Part shown: piece by piece, positions 42,002 to 53,692 of the stretch | Layout of the letters: each line of letters begins with the position of its first letter | Position numbering within the stretch: position 1 is the first letter of the stretch | DNA from: Syntrophaceae bacterium | GTDB taxonomy: Bacteria > Desulfobacterota > Syntrophia > Syntrophales > PHBD01 | Length of the DNA stretch: 64,000 nucleotides | NCBI GenBank assembly: GCA_013177825.1 | Contig: JABLXX010000003.1 | Coordinates: forward strand, 124,001-188,000 | Direction of reading: 5' to 3' | Program-made: the position numbers and the translations under genes | The notes under the pieces: generated by a model | Told to the model about the DNA's origin: nothing | Databases searched by the model: none | The model's input: only the letters and a program-made list of their open reading frames with translations

Positions 42002-42940
42002 ATGATCGTACATGACACCGCGATGATGGCGGAAGGCCGCCGCCGATCGACCCCGAAGCATTTCATGTTCCTGGCAGTCTGCCTGGTGTTCCTGGTCATG
42101 ACGATCGGGACGGTGTCTGCCGCCCCGGCGGACTGGCCCCATGTCGCCCTGTCCGGTGACGGCACGCCGGTTTCCTACGAGGTCTATGGCACGGGAGAGC
42201 CGGCCCTGGTGTTCGTCCATGGCTGGAGCTGCGACGCCCGCTACTGGCGCGAGCAGGTGCCGTTCTTTTCCCGGACGAACCGCGTGGTGGTTCTCGACCT
42301 GGCGGGACACGGCCACTCGGGAATGGGGCGAACGAAGTACACCATGGGGGCCTTCGGGGAGGACGTGCGGGCCGTGGTCGAGGCCACGGGCAGCCGCCGA
42401 GTCATTCTGATCGGCCACTCCATGGGCGGCTCGGTGATCGCGGAGGCCGCCCGTCTGCTGCCCGGCCGAGTCGTCGGCCTGATCGGTGTCGACACGCTCG
42501 AAAATGTCGAGTACCCCATGACCCGCGAAGTGCTCGAAAAGATGACCGCTCCCCTGAAAAAAGATTTCCGGGCCGGGAGCCGGCAGTTCGTCGGGCAGAT
42601 GATCTCGCCCCGGACCGATCAGCGGCTTCGCGAGTGGATTCTCGCGGACATGTCGGCGGCGCCGCCGGCCGTGGGCCTGAGCGCCATGGACGAGTTGATG
42701 ATGCAGTACGTCACGGGGGAGGCGGCCAGGGTCTTCGATCAGGTCCGCGTTCCCGTCGTCAGCGTGAACGGGGATCTCTGGCCCGTCAACTTCGAGGCGA
42801 ACCGGAGGCACATGCTGTCCTTCGATGCCATTGTCCTCAAGAACGCGGATCATTTCCTGATGATGAACCGCCCGGAGGAGTTCAACCCCGCCCTGGAGAA
42901 GGCGATCCGGATGCTTCGGGAGAAAGCGGCCGGGAAGTGA
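42002..42940 (+). CDS. Secreted alpha/beta hydrolase
   Basis: The protein has 312 residues, an N-terminal signal peptide (KHFMFLAVCLVFLVMTIGTVSAAP, to about residue 41, in the usual basic-hydrophobic-Ala order) and an alpha/beta-hydrolase domain. The oxyanion region is VFVHGWSCDARYW, the nucleophile elbow GHSMGG (Ser near residue 140), the acidic residue lies in VNGDLWPVN and the catalytic His in KNADHFLMM. This is the lipase/esterase-like C-C bond or ester hydrolase class; substrate unknown. GACAGGAG immediately before the ATG supports the start. Confidence 0.85.
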   Translation: MIVHDTAMMAEGRRRSTPKHFMFLAVCLVFLVMTIGTVSAAPADWPHVALSGDGTPVSYEVYGTGEPALVFVHGWSCDARYWREQVPFFSRTNRVVVLDLAGHGHSGMGRTKYTMGAFGEDVRAVVEATGSRRVILIGHSMGGSVIAEAARLLPGRVVGLIGVDTLENVEYPMTREVLEKMTAPLKKDFRAGSRQFVGQMISPRTDQRLREWILADMSAAPPAVGLSAMDELMMQYVTGEAARVFDQVRVPVVSVNGDLWPVNFEANRRHMLSFDAIVLKNADHFLMMNRPEEFNPALEKAIRMLREKAAGK

Positions 42941-43605
42941 AGCCGGGCACATGGATCCATTGGACGGCCGGCAGCAGCCGCCGCCGACCGATGTCCGGCG
43001 GAGGGAACGCAAGTTGGAGGTTTCGGTCGATGCAGCCTGTCCGCTGTCGAGGGCGTGGCGGTCTCGAATCGTCCGATAAAGAAGCAAGGCAGGGCCGATT
43101 CCGACAAGCCCGAGAAGTCCCGATCCGAGGAGCCACACAGCCAGGATCCCCGCCAGCGTCGCCGTCCCGGTGACGTTCAGGATGTCGCAGGACATAAGGC
43201 TCGCCAGCCTTTACCCGTCTGCCGGTTTATACATTCATGATTTTGGGAACACCCTGTAGCCAGCCATATATTTATCTATGTCTTTGGATCGAAAAGAGCG
43301 GGGATCCTACCGAAATGATTGGCGGTCCTGAAGAGGGACGTTTGCACAGGTCTTTTCATCCGGCGGAATGGCTTTATTCTGCTGCCGATCGCGGCGCAGG
43401 GCCGCGCGTTCCCTGTCGGATTGTCCGCATCGTGCACAATTCCGTTTGACATGAAACCGGAATTCATGTTCGCTGCATGAAAGATAAGGATCCGCCCGGT
43501 TGCGTTATGGGGATGCACTGCCGGGACGCGCATCGTTCCCGTCCTCACAATATCCGGGTGTGAGACACATCGCGAGCACTCACACCGTTTCACCAGAAGG
43601 AAACC
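42941..43605. other. 665-base region with a possible protein-sorting-signal remnant
   Basis: No complete gene is evident. On the minus strand, 43079-43195 encodes a peptide with VWLLGSGLLGLVGI, very similar to the membrane part of PEP-CTERM sorting signals, but with no body upstream: a stop codon lies 15 bases before the ATG in that frame. A hairpin GGTGTGAG/CTCACACC (43557-43564 and 43579-43586) lies in the leader of the next gene. No promoter of high quality was found. Confidence 0.4.
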
Positions 43606-44454
43606 ATGCTTCGCTGGACTCGCATCCTGCCCGGCCTGTCTTATCTCCTCTTCACGGCTTTGCTGCTGTTTTGTGAGGGCGCACCGGACGCGCTGGCGGG
43701 AGATACGATTCGAATCAACGGATCCGGAGCCGCCCTGGAGATGATGAAGCCCCTCGTGAAGGCCTACGGCAAAACGGCGAGGGGCATCTCGTTCGTCATG
43801 GTCAAACCGCTGGGCAGCTCGGGCTCGATCAAGGCGCTTCTTGCCGGGGCGATCGATATCGCGGTCGTCAGCCGCCCGCTGAGGCCGGAAGAGATTGACC
43901 GGGGGGGGAGAGCGAGGCCTTTCGGCAAAACCCCCCTGGCCATCGTGGTGGAGAAATCGAACCGGCTGAAAACCATTTCGACGACCGAGCTGGAAGACAT
44001 CTATGCCGGCAGAATGACAAAATGGCCTGACGGAGAGACGATCCGGATCATCCTTCGTCCCAGGGAGGATACCGATACGAAGATCTTGAGGAGTCTTTCG
44101 CCTCGCATGGACGAAGCTGTCGCCGCGGCGCACCGGCGGCAGGGACTCCGGATCATGATTACAGATCCGGAGTCGAATCAGGCAGTTGCCAGAACGATCG
44201 GGGGTGTCGGCGCATCCGCGCTGACCGGTGTTCCGGTCGACGGACCGCCGCTCAACGTTCTTGCTCTCAACGGCGTCAAACCGGGCCGAAAAACCCTTGC
44301 CGATGGAACCTACCCGCTTGCCAAGGAGATAAGCTTCGTCACGACCGATCGTCTTTCCGATGCCGCTGCAAAATTCCTGGATTTTGTCTACTCGAGAAAA
44401 GGGCGCGCCATTGCGGAGAAACATGGAGTCCTTTTTACCGCTGACACAAAATGA
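43606..44454 (+). CDS. PstS-like periplasmic solute-binding protein
   Basis: The protein has 282 residues and a signal peptide (LPGLSYLLFTALLLFCEGAPDALA, ending at about residue 31). The mature part opens with IRINGSGAALEMMKPLVKAY, then SSGSIKALLAGAIDIAVVSRPL and TPLAIVVEKSNR, the order of type 2 periplasmic binding proteins of the phosphate-binding (PBP-like) group. No ABC permease or ATPase is nearby. Its stop overlaps by ATGA the histidine-kinase gene that follows, so the pair is probably a ligand sensor. GAAGGAAACC before the ATG supports the start. Ligand unknown; phosphate or molybdate-type oxyanion possible. Confidence 0.8.
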   Translation: MLRWTRILPGLSYLLFTALLLFCEGAPDALAGDTIRINGSGAALEMMKPLVKAYGKTARGISFVMVKPLGSSGSIKALLAGAIDIAVVSRPLRPEEIDRGGRARPFGKTPLAIVVEKSNRLKTISTTELEDIYAGRMTKWPDGETIRIILRPREDTDTKILRSLSPRMDEAVAAAHRRQGLRIMITDPESNQAVARTIGGVGASALTGVPVDGPPLNVLALNGVKPGRKTLADGTYPLAKEISFVTTDRLSDAAAKFLDFVYSRKGRAIAEKHGVLFTADTK

Positions 44455-46091
44455 AGCCACGTGGCGAGTCCGTAACCCGCATCTCATCCGTTCTGGTGGC
44501 CATCATCAGCCTCATGGTTGCCATCATTATCCCTGCAGGCTACTTCCTCATTTCATACGAATACATGGGAGGAGGCACCAACGCCGAACTCGCGTTTTGC
44601 GCGCGAACCGTTGAAAGTCTGGTCGCCAACAATCCCAAGACCTGGCAGTTTGAGGAAGTCCGTCTACGGGAGATCCTGGAGTACCGGCTCGATTATGGAA
44701 TTCAGGAGAAGCGTGCAATCAGAAACAGGAAAGGACAGATCATCGCCGAGACGGCGGAATCCCTCACGGGTCCCGTACTGACGTTCAGCGCGCCCATTTA
44801 CGATGCCGGCATTCGAATCGCAAGCATCGAGGTCACCCGTTCCATAGCTCCTCTCATGCTGAAGACGGTCATCGTCGGTGCCGGTTCCGTCATGACGGGA
44901 ATATTGATTTTCCTTTTCTTTCGGTATTATCCGCTGCGGGCGGTGCGGGAAGCCTATCAGAGACTGGAGGAGAACGAGCGACGCCTCGCCCTCGCCCTGG
45001 AGGCGGGTTCTTTCGGCGTCTGGGATTGTGACATCGGGAAAGACGTCGTGACCTGCAATGACAGGATGTACAAAATATTCGGCGTATCGAGAGATTCCTG
45101 CGTCACGAGAGATGACTGGCTGAATTGCCTTCATCCGGATGACCGCGACAGGGCCCTGAGAGATTACATTCCCAAAACGATAGAAGAAAAGGGATTCAAC
45201 ACCGAGTACCGCATCGTACATTCCGATGGCGCGGTCAGGCATATACAGGCCAACGGCATCGTGTTGCGGGATGACGGAGGCAGTCCGCTGGGACTGATCG
45301 TCCTGAACCAGGATATCACCGATCGCAAACGGGCGGAGGATGAGCAGCTGAAAACCCAAAAGCTGGAGTCGGTCGGCACCCTGGCTGGGGGAATCGCCCA
45401 CGACTTCAATAATCTTCTGGCGGTGATTCACGGGAACATAGAGCTGCTGATGATGGACATACCCTCGGGGGACAGGGCCCATAAAAGGCTTGTGGCCGCG
45501 GAAAAGGCCGTCATCCAGGCAATGGATTTGACAGGTCTTCTGATCACGTTTGCAAAGGGGGGGGAACCGGCCAAGGCAGTCGTCGACATCGGCGACATGC
45601 TCAAAAATACCGTGTTAAGAAGCGTCGCTGAATGGCCCGTGGAAACGAGATTCTTCATGGACGGCGATCTCTGGGCGCTTGAAGTCGATGAAAGGCAGAT
45701 GAGCCAGGTTATCAGGAACCTGGCGATCAATGCCGTGGAAGCGATGCCGAAGGGAGGGATCCTCACGATCCGGGCCGGGAATATGAGAGCCACGAAAGAG
45801 GACGGACTGCCGATCGAAGAGGGGCCTTATATCCGGGTATCCGTTGAAGATACGGGAACCGGCATCCCGAAAGACGATCTGCCGCTCATCTTCGATCCCT
45901 ATTTTTCCACCAAGCAGAGAGGAGCGGAAAAGGGCATGGGGCTCGGCCTGTCGGTCTGCCAGTCCGTGGTCAGAAAGCACAAAGGCTGTATAACCGTGAT
46001 ATCACAGGAGGGAAAAGGGACCACGTTCCATGTTTACCTTCCCGCAGGCGTCAACCTGAGCGTTTCCGCTCCGCCAACTGTCTCCGGCTGA
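44451..46091 (+). CDS. Membrane PAS histidine kinase
   Basis: The protein has 546 residues: two transmembrane helices (about 10-34 and 144-165) enclose a ~105-residue periplasmic region; then comes a PAS domain (about 178-300) ending VLNQDITDRKRAEDEQ, the phosphorylated His in LAGGIAHDFNNLLAVIHG, and the ATPase with NLAINAVEAMP (N box), VEDTGTGIP (G1) and KGMGLGLSVCQSV (G2). There is no receiver domain and no response-regulator gene nearby. It is coupled to the binding protein gene at 43606 by a 4-base overlap, so the binding protein probably presents its ligand to the kinase, as in LuxP/LuxQ-type systems; this is inference. Confidence 0.85.
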   Translation: MKPRGESVTRISSVLVAIISLMVAIIIPAGYFLISYEYMGGGTNAELAFCARTVESLVANNPKTWQFEEVRLREILEYRLDYGIQEKRAIRNRKGQIIAETAESLTGPVLTFSAPIYDAGIRIASIEVTRSIAPLMLKTVIVGAGSVMTGILIFLFFRYYPLRAVREAYQRLEENERRLALALEAGSFGVWDCDIGKDVVTCNDRMYKIFGVSRDSCVTRDDWLNCLHPDDRDRALRDYIPKTIEEKGFNTEYRIVHSDGAVRHIQANGIVLRDDGGSPLGLIVLNQDITDRKRAEDEQLKTQKLESVGTLAGGIAHDFNNLLAVIHGNIELLMMDIPSGDRAHKRLVAAEKAVIQAMDLTGLLITFAKGGEPAKAVVDIGDMLKNTVLRSVAEWPVETRFFMDGDLWALEVDERQMSQVIRNLAINAVEAMPKGGILTIRAGNMRATKEDGLPIEEGPYIRVSVEDTGTGIPKDDLPLIFDPYFSTKQRGAEKGMGLGLSVCQSVVRKHKGCITVISQEGKGTTFHVYLPAGVNLSVSAPPTVSG

Positions 46092-46144
46092 AACGGGGAG
46101 CGGCGGAAACGGCTCCATTCGATTCAATAACCAGGGAGGACAGG

Positions 46145-47386
46145 ATGATCAAAACGAGCGGCCGCATCAATGTTTCATGCCTTCTGGCTTTTTTATTTCT
46201 GACAACGTTTCCCGCATTCCTGCCGATGGATGTCCTGGCGGCACCTCCGATCGGCTCCGGCATGGTTTACATGACCGAACAGTACCCGCCCTTCAACTAT
46301 AAGGAAAAGGGGCGGCTGGAGGGCATAGCGGTCTACCTGCTCGAAGAAATGACGAAAAAGGCGAACATCGATTTCAGCCGCGACCGGATACGGCTGACGA
46401 GCTGGACGGCGGGCTACCGGGAGGCCCTGAAAAAGAAGAATACGGTTCTTTTTTCCACGACCCGAACGCCGGAGCGGGAAACGCTCTTCCAGTGGGTCGG
46501 TCCCATCGCCCCGACGAAGATCGTCCTGATCGCCCGGAAGGACCGGGCGCTAAAGATCAATGCCTTTGACGATTTGAAAGGGCTGAAGATCGCCGCACTG
46601 CGGGACGACATCGGGGAAGCGCTCCTGGCCCGGGGGGGGATCAAGGGCAAGGCCGTCACGGTCGGGAAAAAAGCGGAAGACGCGATCCGCATGCTCGAGG
46701 CGGGAACCGTCGACGCCTGGGCCTACGAGGAAACGGCGGGGCTCTGGCTGATCAAGCATATCGCGGGCGATCCGGGAAATTACGAAAGCGTTTACCGGCT
46801 CTATGAAGGGGAGCTCTACTACGCCGTGAACCGGAACACCCCGAAGATCGTCGTACAAAAGATGCAGGATGCGCTGGACGATCTCAAGCGGGAAAAAACG
46901 AGAGAAGGATTCACCGTCTATGAAGACATTTTTGAACACTACCTGAAGCCCCGTTACGTGAAAGACCGGATTACCGACGAGCAGGCGATGCAGCTGGTCG
47001 ACCGTACGGCAAACGACCTGGCCGGGGACGCGGCCGCGACGATCCGCAGGATCAACGCCGGCGAGCATCCCTACCGGGACGCGAAAAATCAGGCTTTTTA
47101 TGTCTTTATTTACGATTCGGGCGTGACGATGATCGCCCATGCCGCAAATATCAAAACGGTGGGCAGAAACTTCAAGGGCAAAACGGACGTCGACGGGAAA
47201 GCCTTCCGGGACGAAATCGTCGGCAAGGCGCTGAAGAACGGGAGCGGATGGGAGGATTACGTCTACACCAATCCCGGCGAAAGCGGGCTTTACTTCAAGA
47301 CGACCTACTTCAAGGCGGCAAAGGGGAGCGACGGCAGAACGTATGTCGTCTGTGCGGGCAAATTCAAGGAAAAGCCGGGACCGTAG
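46145..47386 (+). CDS. SBP_bac_3 solute-binding protein fused to a Cache-like domain
   Basis: The protein has 413 residues. A signal peptide precedes AAPPIGSGMVYMTEQYPPFN, then SBP_bac_3 (about 40-270) with LTSWTAGYREALKKKNTVLF and FQWVGPIAPTKIVL; then a C-terminal domain (about 280-410) with YRDAKNQAFYVFIYDSG, a phrase of single Cache sensor domains, and GESGLYFKTTYFKA. It is paralogous to the next gene's product. Binding of a polar amino acid or small organic acid is likely, and the Cache domain suggests signalling not transport. AGGGAGGACAGG before ATG supports the start. Confidence 0.8.
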   Translation: MIKTSGRINVSCLLAFLFLTTFPAFLPMDVLAAPPIGSGMVYMTEQYPPFNYKEKGRLEGIAVYLLEEMTKKANIDFSRDRIRLTSWTAGYREALKKKNTVLFSTTRTPERETLFQWVGPIAPTKIVLIARKDRALKINAFDDLKGLKIAALRDDIGEALLARGGIKGKAVTVGKKAEDAIRMLEAGTVDAWAYEETAGLWLIKHIAGDPGNYESVYRLYEGELYYAVNRNTPKIVVQKMQDALDDLKREKTREGFTVYEDIFEHYLKPRYVKDRITDEQAMQLVDRTANDLAGDAAATIRRINAGEHPYRDAKNQAFYVFIYDSGVTMIAHAANIKTVGRNFKGKTDVDGKAFRDEIVGKALKNGSGWEDYVYTNPGESGLYFKTTYFKAAKGSDGRTYVVCAGKFKEKPGP

Positions 47387-47481
47387 AGGAAGCGCGGCAA
47401 TTCCCCGATCGTTCGGGAACGGATCGATCACGCCGCCAGCATACCATGTTTAGGCAATCTTATTTCGAGGAAAGGATTATT

Positions 47482-48267
47482 ATGAAAAAATACGGTTGGT
47501 TCTGTCTGCTGCTGAGCTTGCTGGTTCTTTCCGGGTGTACATGTCCGTTGCAGAAGAACATGAAAGGCTCTTCCAACCTTCAGATGCTGACGGAGGAATA
47601 CCCGCCGGTCACCTTCATGAAAGAAGGGAAGGTCGCCGGTTTCGTCACGGACGTGGTGCGGGAGATCGCCGCCCGCCAGGGGATCCGGGACGACATCCGG
47701 CTGACCTCCTGGGATGAGGCCTACAAGACGGCCCTGAACAGGCCGAACGTCGTGCTTTTCAGCACGGAGCGAACGGAAAAGCGGGAGCAGCTCTTTCGCT
47801 GGGTGGGGCCGGTCGGAAAAAACAGCGCGATCTTCTATGCGAAGAAAGGCTCCGGTATCCGGATCGACAGCCTGGATGACGCCAGAAAGATTGCCGCCAT
47901 CGCCACGACGACCGACTGGTTCACGGAACAGAACCTGAAGAATAAAGGATTCACGAATCTCAAAAGCTCGCCCCTTCCCGTCACCAATGTCAGGCAGCTC
48001 ATGAAGGGCGAGGTGCAGCTTGCCGTCTTCACCGATATCACCGTCCCGGAGATCGTGAAAAATGCGGGATACGCCATGAGTGACCTGGAGCCGGTCTTTA
48101 CCGTGAGCAGCACATATTTCTATATCGCCATATCGCGCGGCACGCCTGAAGAAACGGTCAGGATATGGCAGACAACCCTGGCCGGCCTGAAGGCGGACGG
48201 AACCTTTGAAAAGATATACCGGCGCTACCTGCCCAATGCCGATCTCGCCGACCTGCTGAAAAAGTAG
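47482..48267 (+). CDS. SBP_bac_3 lipoprotein
   Basis: The protein has 261 residues and an inner lipid anchor at Cys19 (lipobox LSGC). The single SBP_bac_3 domain carries LTEEYPPVTFMKEGKVAGFV, DDIRLTSWDEAYKTALNRPN and VLFSTERTEKREQLFRWVGP, very similar to the preceding protein; the two are tandem paralogues. No transporter partner is encoded in the window, so it is either an orphan ligand sensor or serves a distant ABC system. The ATG at 47482 follows GAGGAAAGG; the longer frame from 47248 overlaps the upstream gene. Confidence 0.8.
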   Translation: MKKYGWFCLLLSLLVLSGCTCPLQKNMKGSSNLQMLTEEYPPVTFMKEGKVAGFVTDVVREIAARQGIRDDIRLTSWDEAYKTALNRPNVVLFSTERTEKREQLFRWVGPVGKNSAIFYAKKGSGIRIDSLDDARKIAAIATTTDWFTEQNLKNKGFTNLKSSPLPVTNVRQLMKGEVQLAVFTDITVPEIVKNAGYAMSDLEPVFTVSSTYFYIAISRGTPEETVRIWQTTLAGLKADGTFEKIYRRYLPNADLADLLKK

Positions 48268-48622
48268 GGAACAAGTTTTTGCCGGCGGCACGCCGTTTCC
48301 ATGTTTCCCATCGAGATCAGGAGGAACTCATGGCTGTCCGTCCTGCCGGGAGACGCGATACATGTCTCCCGACAGGACCGGCGGCATAATCCGCCTCATT
48401 CACACCGATTGCCCGAGCCTCTCGGCACCATGAAACTTTCTTCATCATTTTCTCCAAATAATTAAAATATTCGGCTTTGTATCAAAATCTGGTATAAAAA
48501 AACCGGCCGTATCCGGGGCAAAGAAGCGGGAGCCGGAAAATCGGCTGCGGGTCCGTTCGTCCGCCTGACACATCTTGGAGCTGGCCGGTTGTGAATATTT
48601 CCCTTTCGTGCTGGCAAGAAAA
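48268..48622. promoter_or_regulatory. Leader region with AT-rich promoter candidate
   Basis: A strongly AT-rich stretch (48454-48470), a weak -35 TTCGGC (48470-48475) and, 17 bases later, a -10-like TATAAA (48493-48498) form a possible promoter with UP element for the hybrid kinase gene. No coding sequence was recognised. Confidence 0.35.
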
Positions 48623-51238
<2,616 letters not shown>

Positions 51239-51385
51239 GGCGGATTGACTGCGGCGGGCAATCGTCGTGCCCGCAAAGAAAGCCGTTGGCTTCAAGGGGA
51301 AAGTGGAATAAAGTCGCGCGTCGGTCACGGCGCGAAGGCCGTTCATCCGGCAGGGCCTGCAAATCACCGGAGGAAACCGCAATTC

Positions 51386-51805
51386 ATGAAATCATACAGA
51401 GAAGAGCTCTGGTTCAACGTCCCTGCCCGGCGGGGCTTTGTCAACATCACCGCCGCGGTGGAGGAGTGCCTGCGGAAAAGCGGCGTCCGGGAGGGGATGG
51501 TCCTGGTCAACGCCATGCACATCACCGCCTCGGTCTTCATCAACGACGACGAGCCGGGGCTCCACCAGGACTACGAGGAGTGGCTGGAGAAGCTGGCCCC
51601 CCACGAGCCGGTGTCCCGCTACCGCCACAACCGGACGGGGGAAGACAACGGGGACGCCCATCTGAAACGGCAGGTCATGGGCCGGGAGGTGGTCGTGGCC
51701 GTCACCGCCGGGAAGCTGGACTTCGGTCCCTGGGAGCAGATCTTCTACGGCGAGTTCGACGGGCGCAGGAGGAAGCGGGTTCTCGTCAAGATCATCGGCG
51801 AGTGA
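51386..51805 (+). CDS. UPF0047/YjbQ-family protein (secondary thiamine-phosphate synthase)
   Basis: This 139-residue protein has the UPF0047 signature: [37 protein letters not shown] and [20 protein letters not shown]. Members are trimeric metal proteins and one, YjbQ, has thiamine-phosphate synthase side activity; the true role in most species is unclear. The ATG at 51386 follows GGAGGAAACC with a rather long gap; an upstream in-frame ATG adds unrelated residues. It begins a tight operon of four genes ending at 55002. Confidence 0.9.
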   Translation: MKSYREELWFNVPARRGFVNITAAVEECLRKSGVREGMVLVNAMHITASVFINDDEPGLHQDYEEWLEKLAPHEPVSRYRHNRTGEDNGDAHLKRQVMGREVVVAVTAGKLDFGPWEQIFYGEFDGRRRKRVLVKIIGE

Positions 51806-51842
51806 GGCAGGACAGGAAATCAATCATTTTCAGGAGGAAACC

Positions 51843-52400
51843 ATGTTCATGTTCGTTGTGTTTGTCGGGCTGGTCGCCATTTTCATCGTTTCCGTTTCGA
51901 TTTACAACGGCCTGGTCCGGGGCCGGAACACCATGGAGTCCACCTGGGCGGATGTCGATGTCCTCCTGAAAAAACGCTACGACCTGGTGCCCAACCTGGC
52001 CGAGGCGGTCCGCGCCTATGCGGCCCATGAAAGGGCCCTCTTCGACAAGCTGTCGGAGGCCCGGTTCGCCGCCGCCGGCGCGCCGACCCCGGCAGCGAAG
52101 ACGAAGGCCGAGAATGCGCTGACGGAGGCCGTCCGCGGCCTCTTCGCCGTCGCGGAGGCCTACCCGGACCTGAAGGCCAGCGAGGAGTTCATGAAGCTGC
52201 AGCAGCAGCTCCGGGAACTGGAGGACAGCATCGAGGGGGCACGGAGGACCTACAACGCCGTCGTCCGCGAGTTCAATATCCGGATCGAGGCGTTCCCCTC
52301 CAACGTCATCGCCACCTGGTTCGATTTCAAGAAGGCTGATTTCTTCGAGCTCGAGGCGCCCGAGGTCGAGAAGAAGCCGGTCAAAGTCACCTTTTCATGA
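51843..52400 (+). CDS. lemA: LemA-family protein
   Basis: The 185-residue protein has an N-terminal membrane helix (FVVFVGLVAIFIVSVSIYNGL) and the LemA helical bundle with NTMESTWADVDVLLKKRYDL, VPNLAEAVRAY and EFMKLQQQLRELEDSIEGA and RRTYNAVVREFNI, all typical. LemA proteins are exposed to the cytoplasmic or outer face and often stand with a TPM-domain partner, which is absent here. The role is unsettled. GGAGG at 51831-51836 supports the ATG. It overlaps the transporter gene by ATGA. Confidence 0.9.
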   Translation: MFMFVVFVGLVAIFIVSVSIYNGLVRGRNTMESTWADVDVLLKKRYDLVPNLAEAVRAYAAHERALFDKLSEARFAAAGAPTPAAKTKAENALTEAVRGLFAVAEAYPDLKASEEFMKLQQQLRELEDSIEGARRTYNAVVREFNIRIEAFPSNVIATWFDFKKADFFELEAPEVEKKPVKVTFS

Positions 52401-53692
52401 ACCCGGCCGGCGACCGTCCGGGAAGGCTTCTCCACTGGGCCTGGTTCATTCTCGGGGCCGGCTTCCTGGATCTCTTCGTCAATTACTCGGTCCGTCTGGG
52501 CTACGGCGTCGTCCTGCCGGAGATGATCCGGGACCTGGGCCTCAGCCGCACCGCCGGCGGGACGATCTACAACGCCTACCTGTTCACGTACATCGCCCTG
52601 ACGCCCCTGACCGGCTGGCTCACAGACCGGATCGGGGCCCGGCGGGTGATCCCCGCTTGCCTTGCCGTGTTGGGCCTTGGCGTCCTCCTGATGGCGAAAG
52701 CGTCGAGCCTGGAGGGCGCCTGCCTGGCCTACGCGGTGGTGGGCGTGGGGGCCACGGGAATCTGGACGCCCGTCCTTGCCGTCGTCCAGCGCTGGTTCGC
52801 CCCGCAGCGGCGCGGACTGGCCCTCGGCATCCTCTCGACGGGATATGGCCTCGGATTCGCGGCAGTCGGGGCCTTCTTCCCCCTGGTGGCGCTCCACTAC
52901 GGCTGGCGCCACACCTGGACGATCCTGGGGACGGCCGCCCTTCTCCTCGTGGCGGTCAACGGCCTGCTGCTCAGGAACGATCCCGAATCCTCGGGAACCG
53001 CCGCTTGGGGAGGTGAGGGCCGTGGCCCGGGGACGGCCGGAAGCGGTCCTGAAGCGGCGCCGGGCGGAGTGGGGGCGGTGATCCTCCGGAATCGCCTGTT
53101 CTGGCTGATCGGGTTCTCCTACTTCTGCATCTCCTATTCGCTTTACGGGATCACCACGTTCATGGTGGATTATGCACGGGACCAGGCGGGGCTGTCCCTC
53201 GGTGCGGCGAGCTTCCTGGCGACGATCCACGGCTCCTTCCAGGTCCTGGGCGTCCTGACGCTCCTTCCCCTGTCGGACCGCCTGGGACGGAAGCGGACGA
53301 TCCTGTTCTCGAACGTCTGCATCGCGCTGTCAGTCCTGGGAATCGTGGCAGCGGGGTCGGGCCAGGCCGCGCTTTCGGCTCTGGTCGCGGTCTTCGCCGT
53401 CTTCTACGGCGTCACGTTTCCCATTTACGGCGCCTGCGCCGGTGATTATTTCCCCCGCCCGATGATCGGAACCGTCATCGGGGCGTGGACGCCCCTGTAC
53501 GGCGCCGGGGCCATTCTCTCCCACTGGGTCGGGGGAATGCTTCGCGACGCGCTGGGAACCTACGACGCCGCCTTCCTGCTGGATGCCGGGATGGCCGCCG
53601 TCGCCGTCGCGCTCTTCTGGTTCGTTGGCGAAAGGCCGGCGCAACGGCCGGAAATGACGGTCCGTCCGGAGGCGGAGAAAGAAATGCCATGA
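52397..53692 (+). CDS. MFS transporter
   Basis: The protein has 431 residues and twelve hydrophobic helices. The conserved MFS loop after helix 2 reads GWLTDRIGARRVI, and the motif between helices 8 and 9 reads SDRLGRKRTILF. A cytoplasmic loop of about 45 residues lies between helices 6 and 7. The pattern matches the oxalate/formate and monocarboxylate-like antiporter group: the substrate is unknown. It is coupled to the LemA gene upstream and to the ferredoxin-like gene downstream by 4-base overlaps at both ends, so the three are produced together. Confidence 0.85.
   Translation: MNPAGDRPGRLLHWAWFILGAGFLDLFVNYSVRLGYGVVLPEMIRDLGLSRTAGGTIYNAYLFTYIALTPLTGWLTDRIGARRVIPACLAVLGLGVLLMAKASSLEGACLAYAVVGVGATGIWTPVLAVVQRWFAPQRRGLALGILSTGYGLGFAAVGAFFPLVALHYGWRHTWTILGTAALLLVAVNGLLLRNDPESSGTAAWGGEGRGPGTAGSGPEAAPGGVGAVILRNRLFWLIGFSYFCISYSLYGITTFMVDYARDQAGLSLGAASFLATIHGSFQVLGVLTLLPLSDRLGRKRTILFSNVCIALSVLGIVAAGSGQAALSALVAVFAVFYGVTFPIYGACAGDYFPRPMIGTVIGAWTPLYGAGAILSHWVGGMLRDALGTYDAAFLLDAGMAAVAVALFWFVGERPAQRPEMTVRPEAEKEMP

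Noticed and set aside
43557-43586. GGTGTGAG/CTCACACC pair as a CRP-type operator
   Set aside because: The TGTGA and TCACA half-sites are 16 bases apart instead of 6, so it does not fit; it is listed only as a hairpin.
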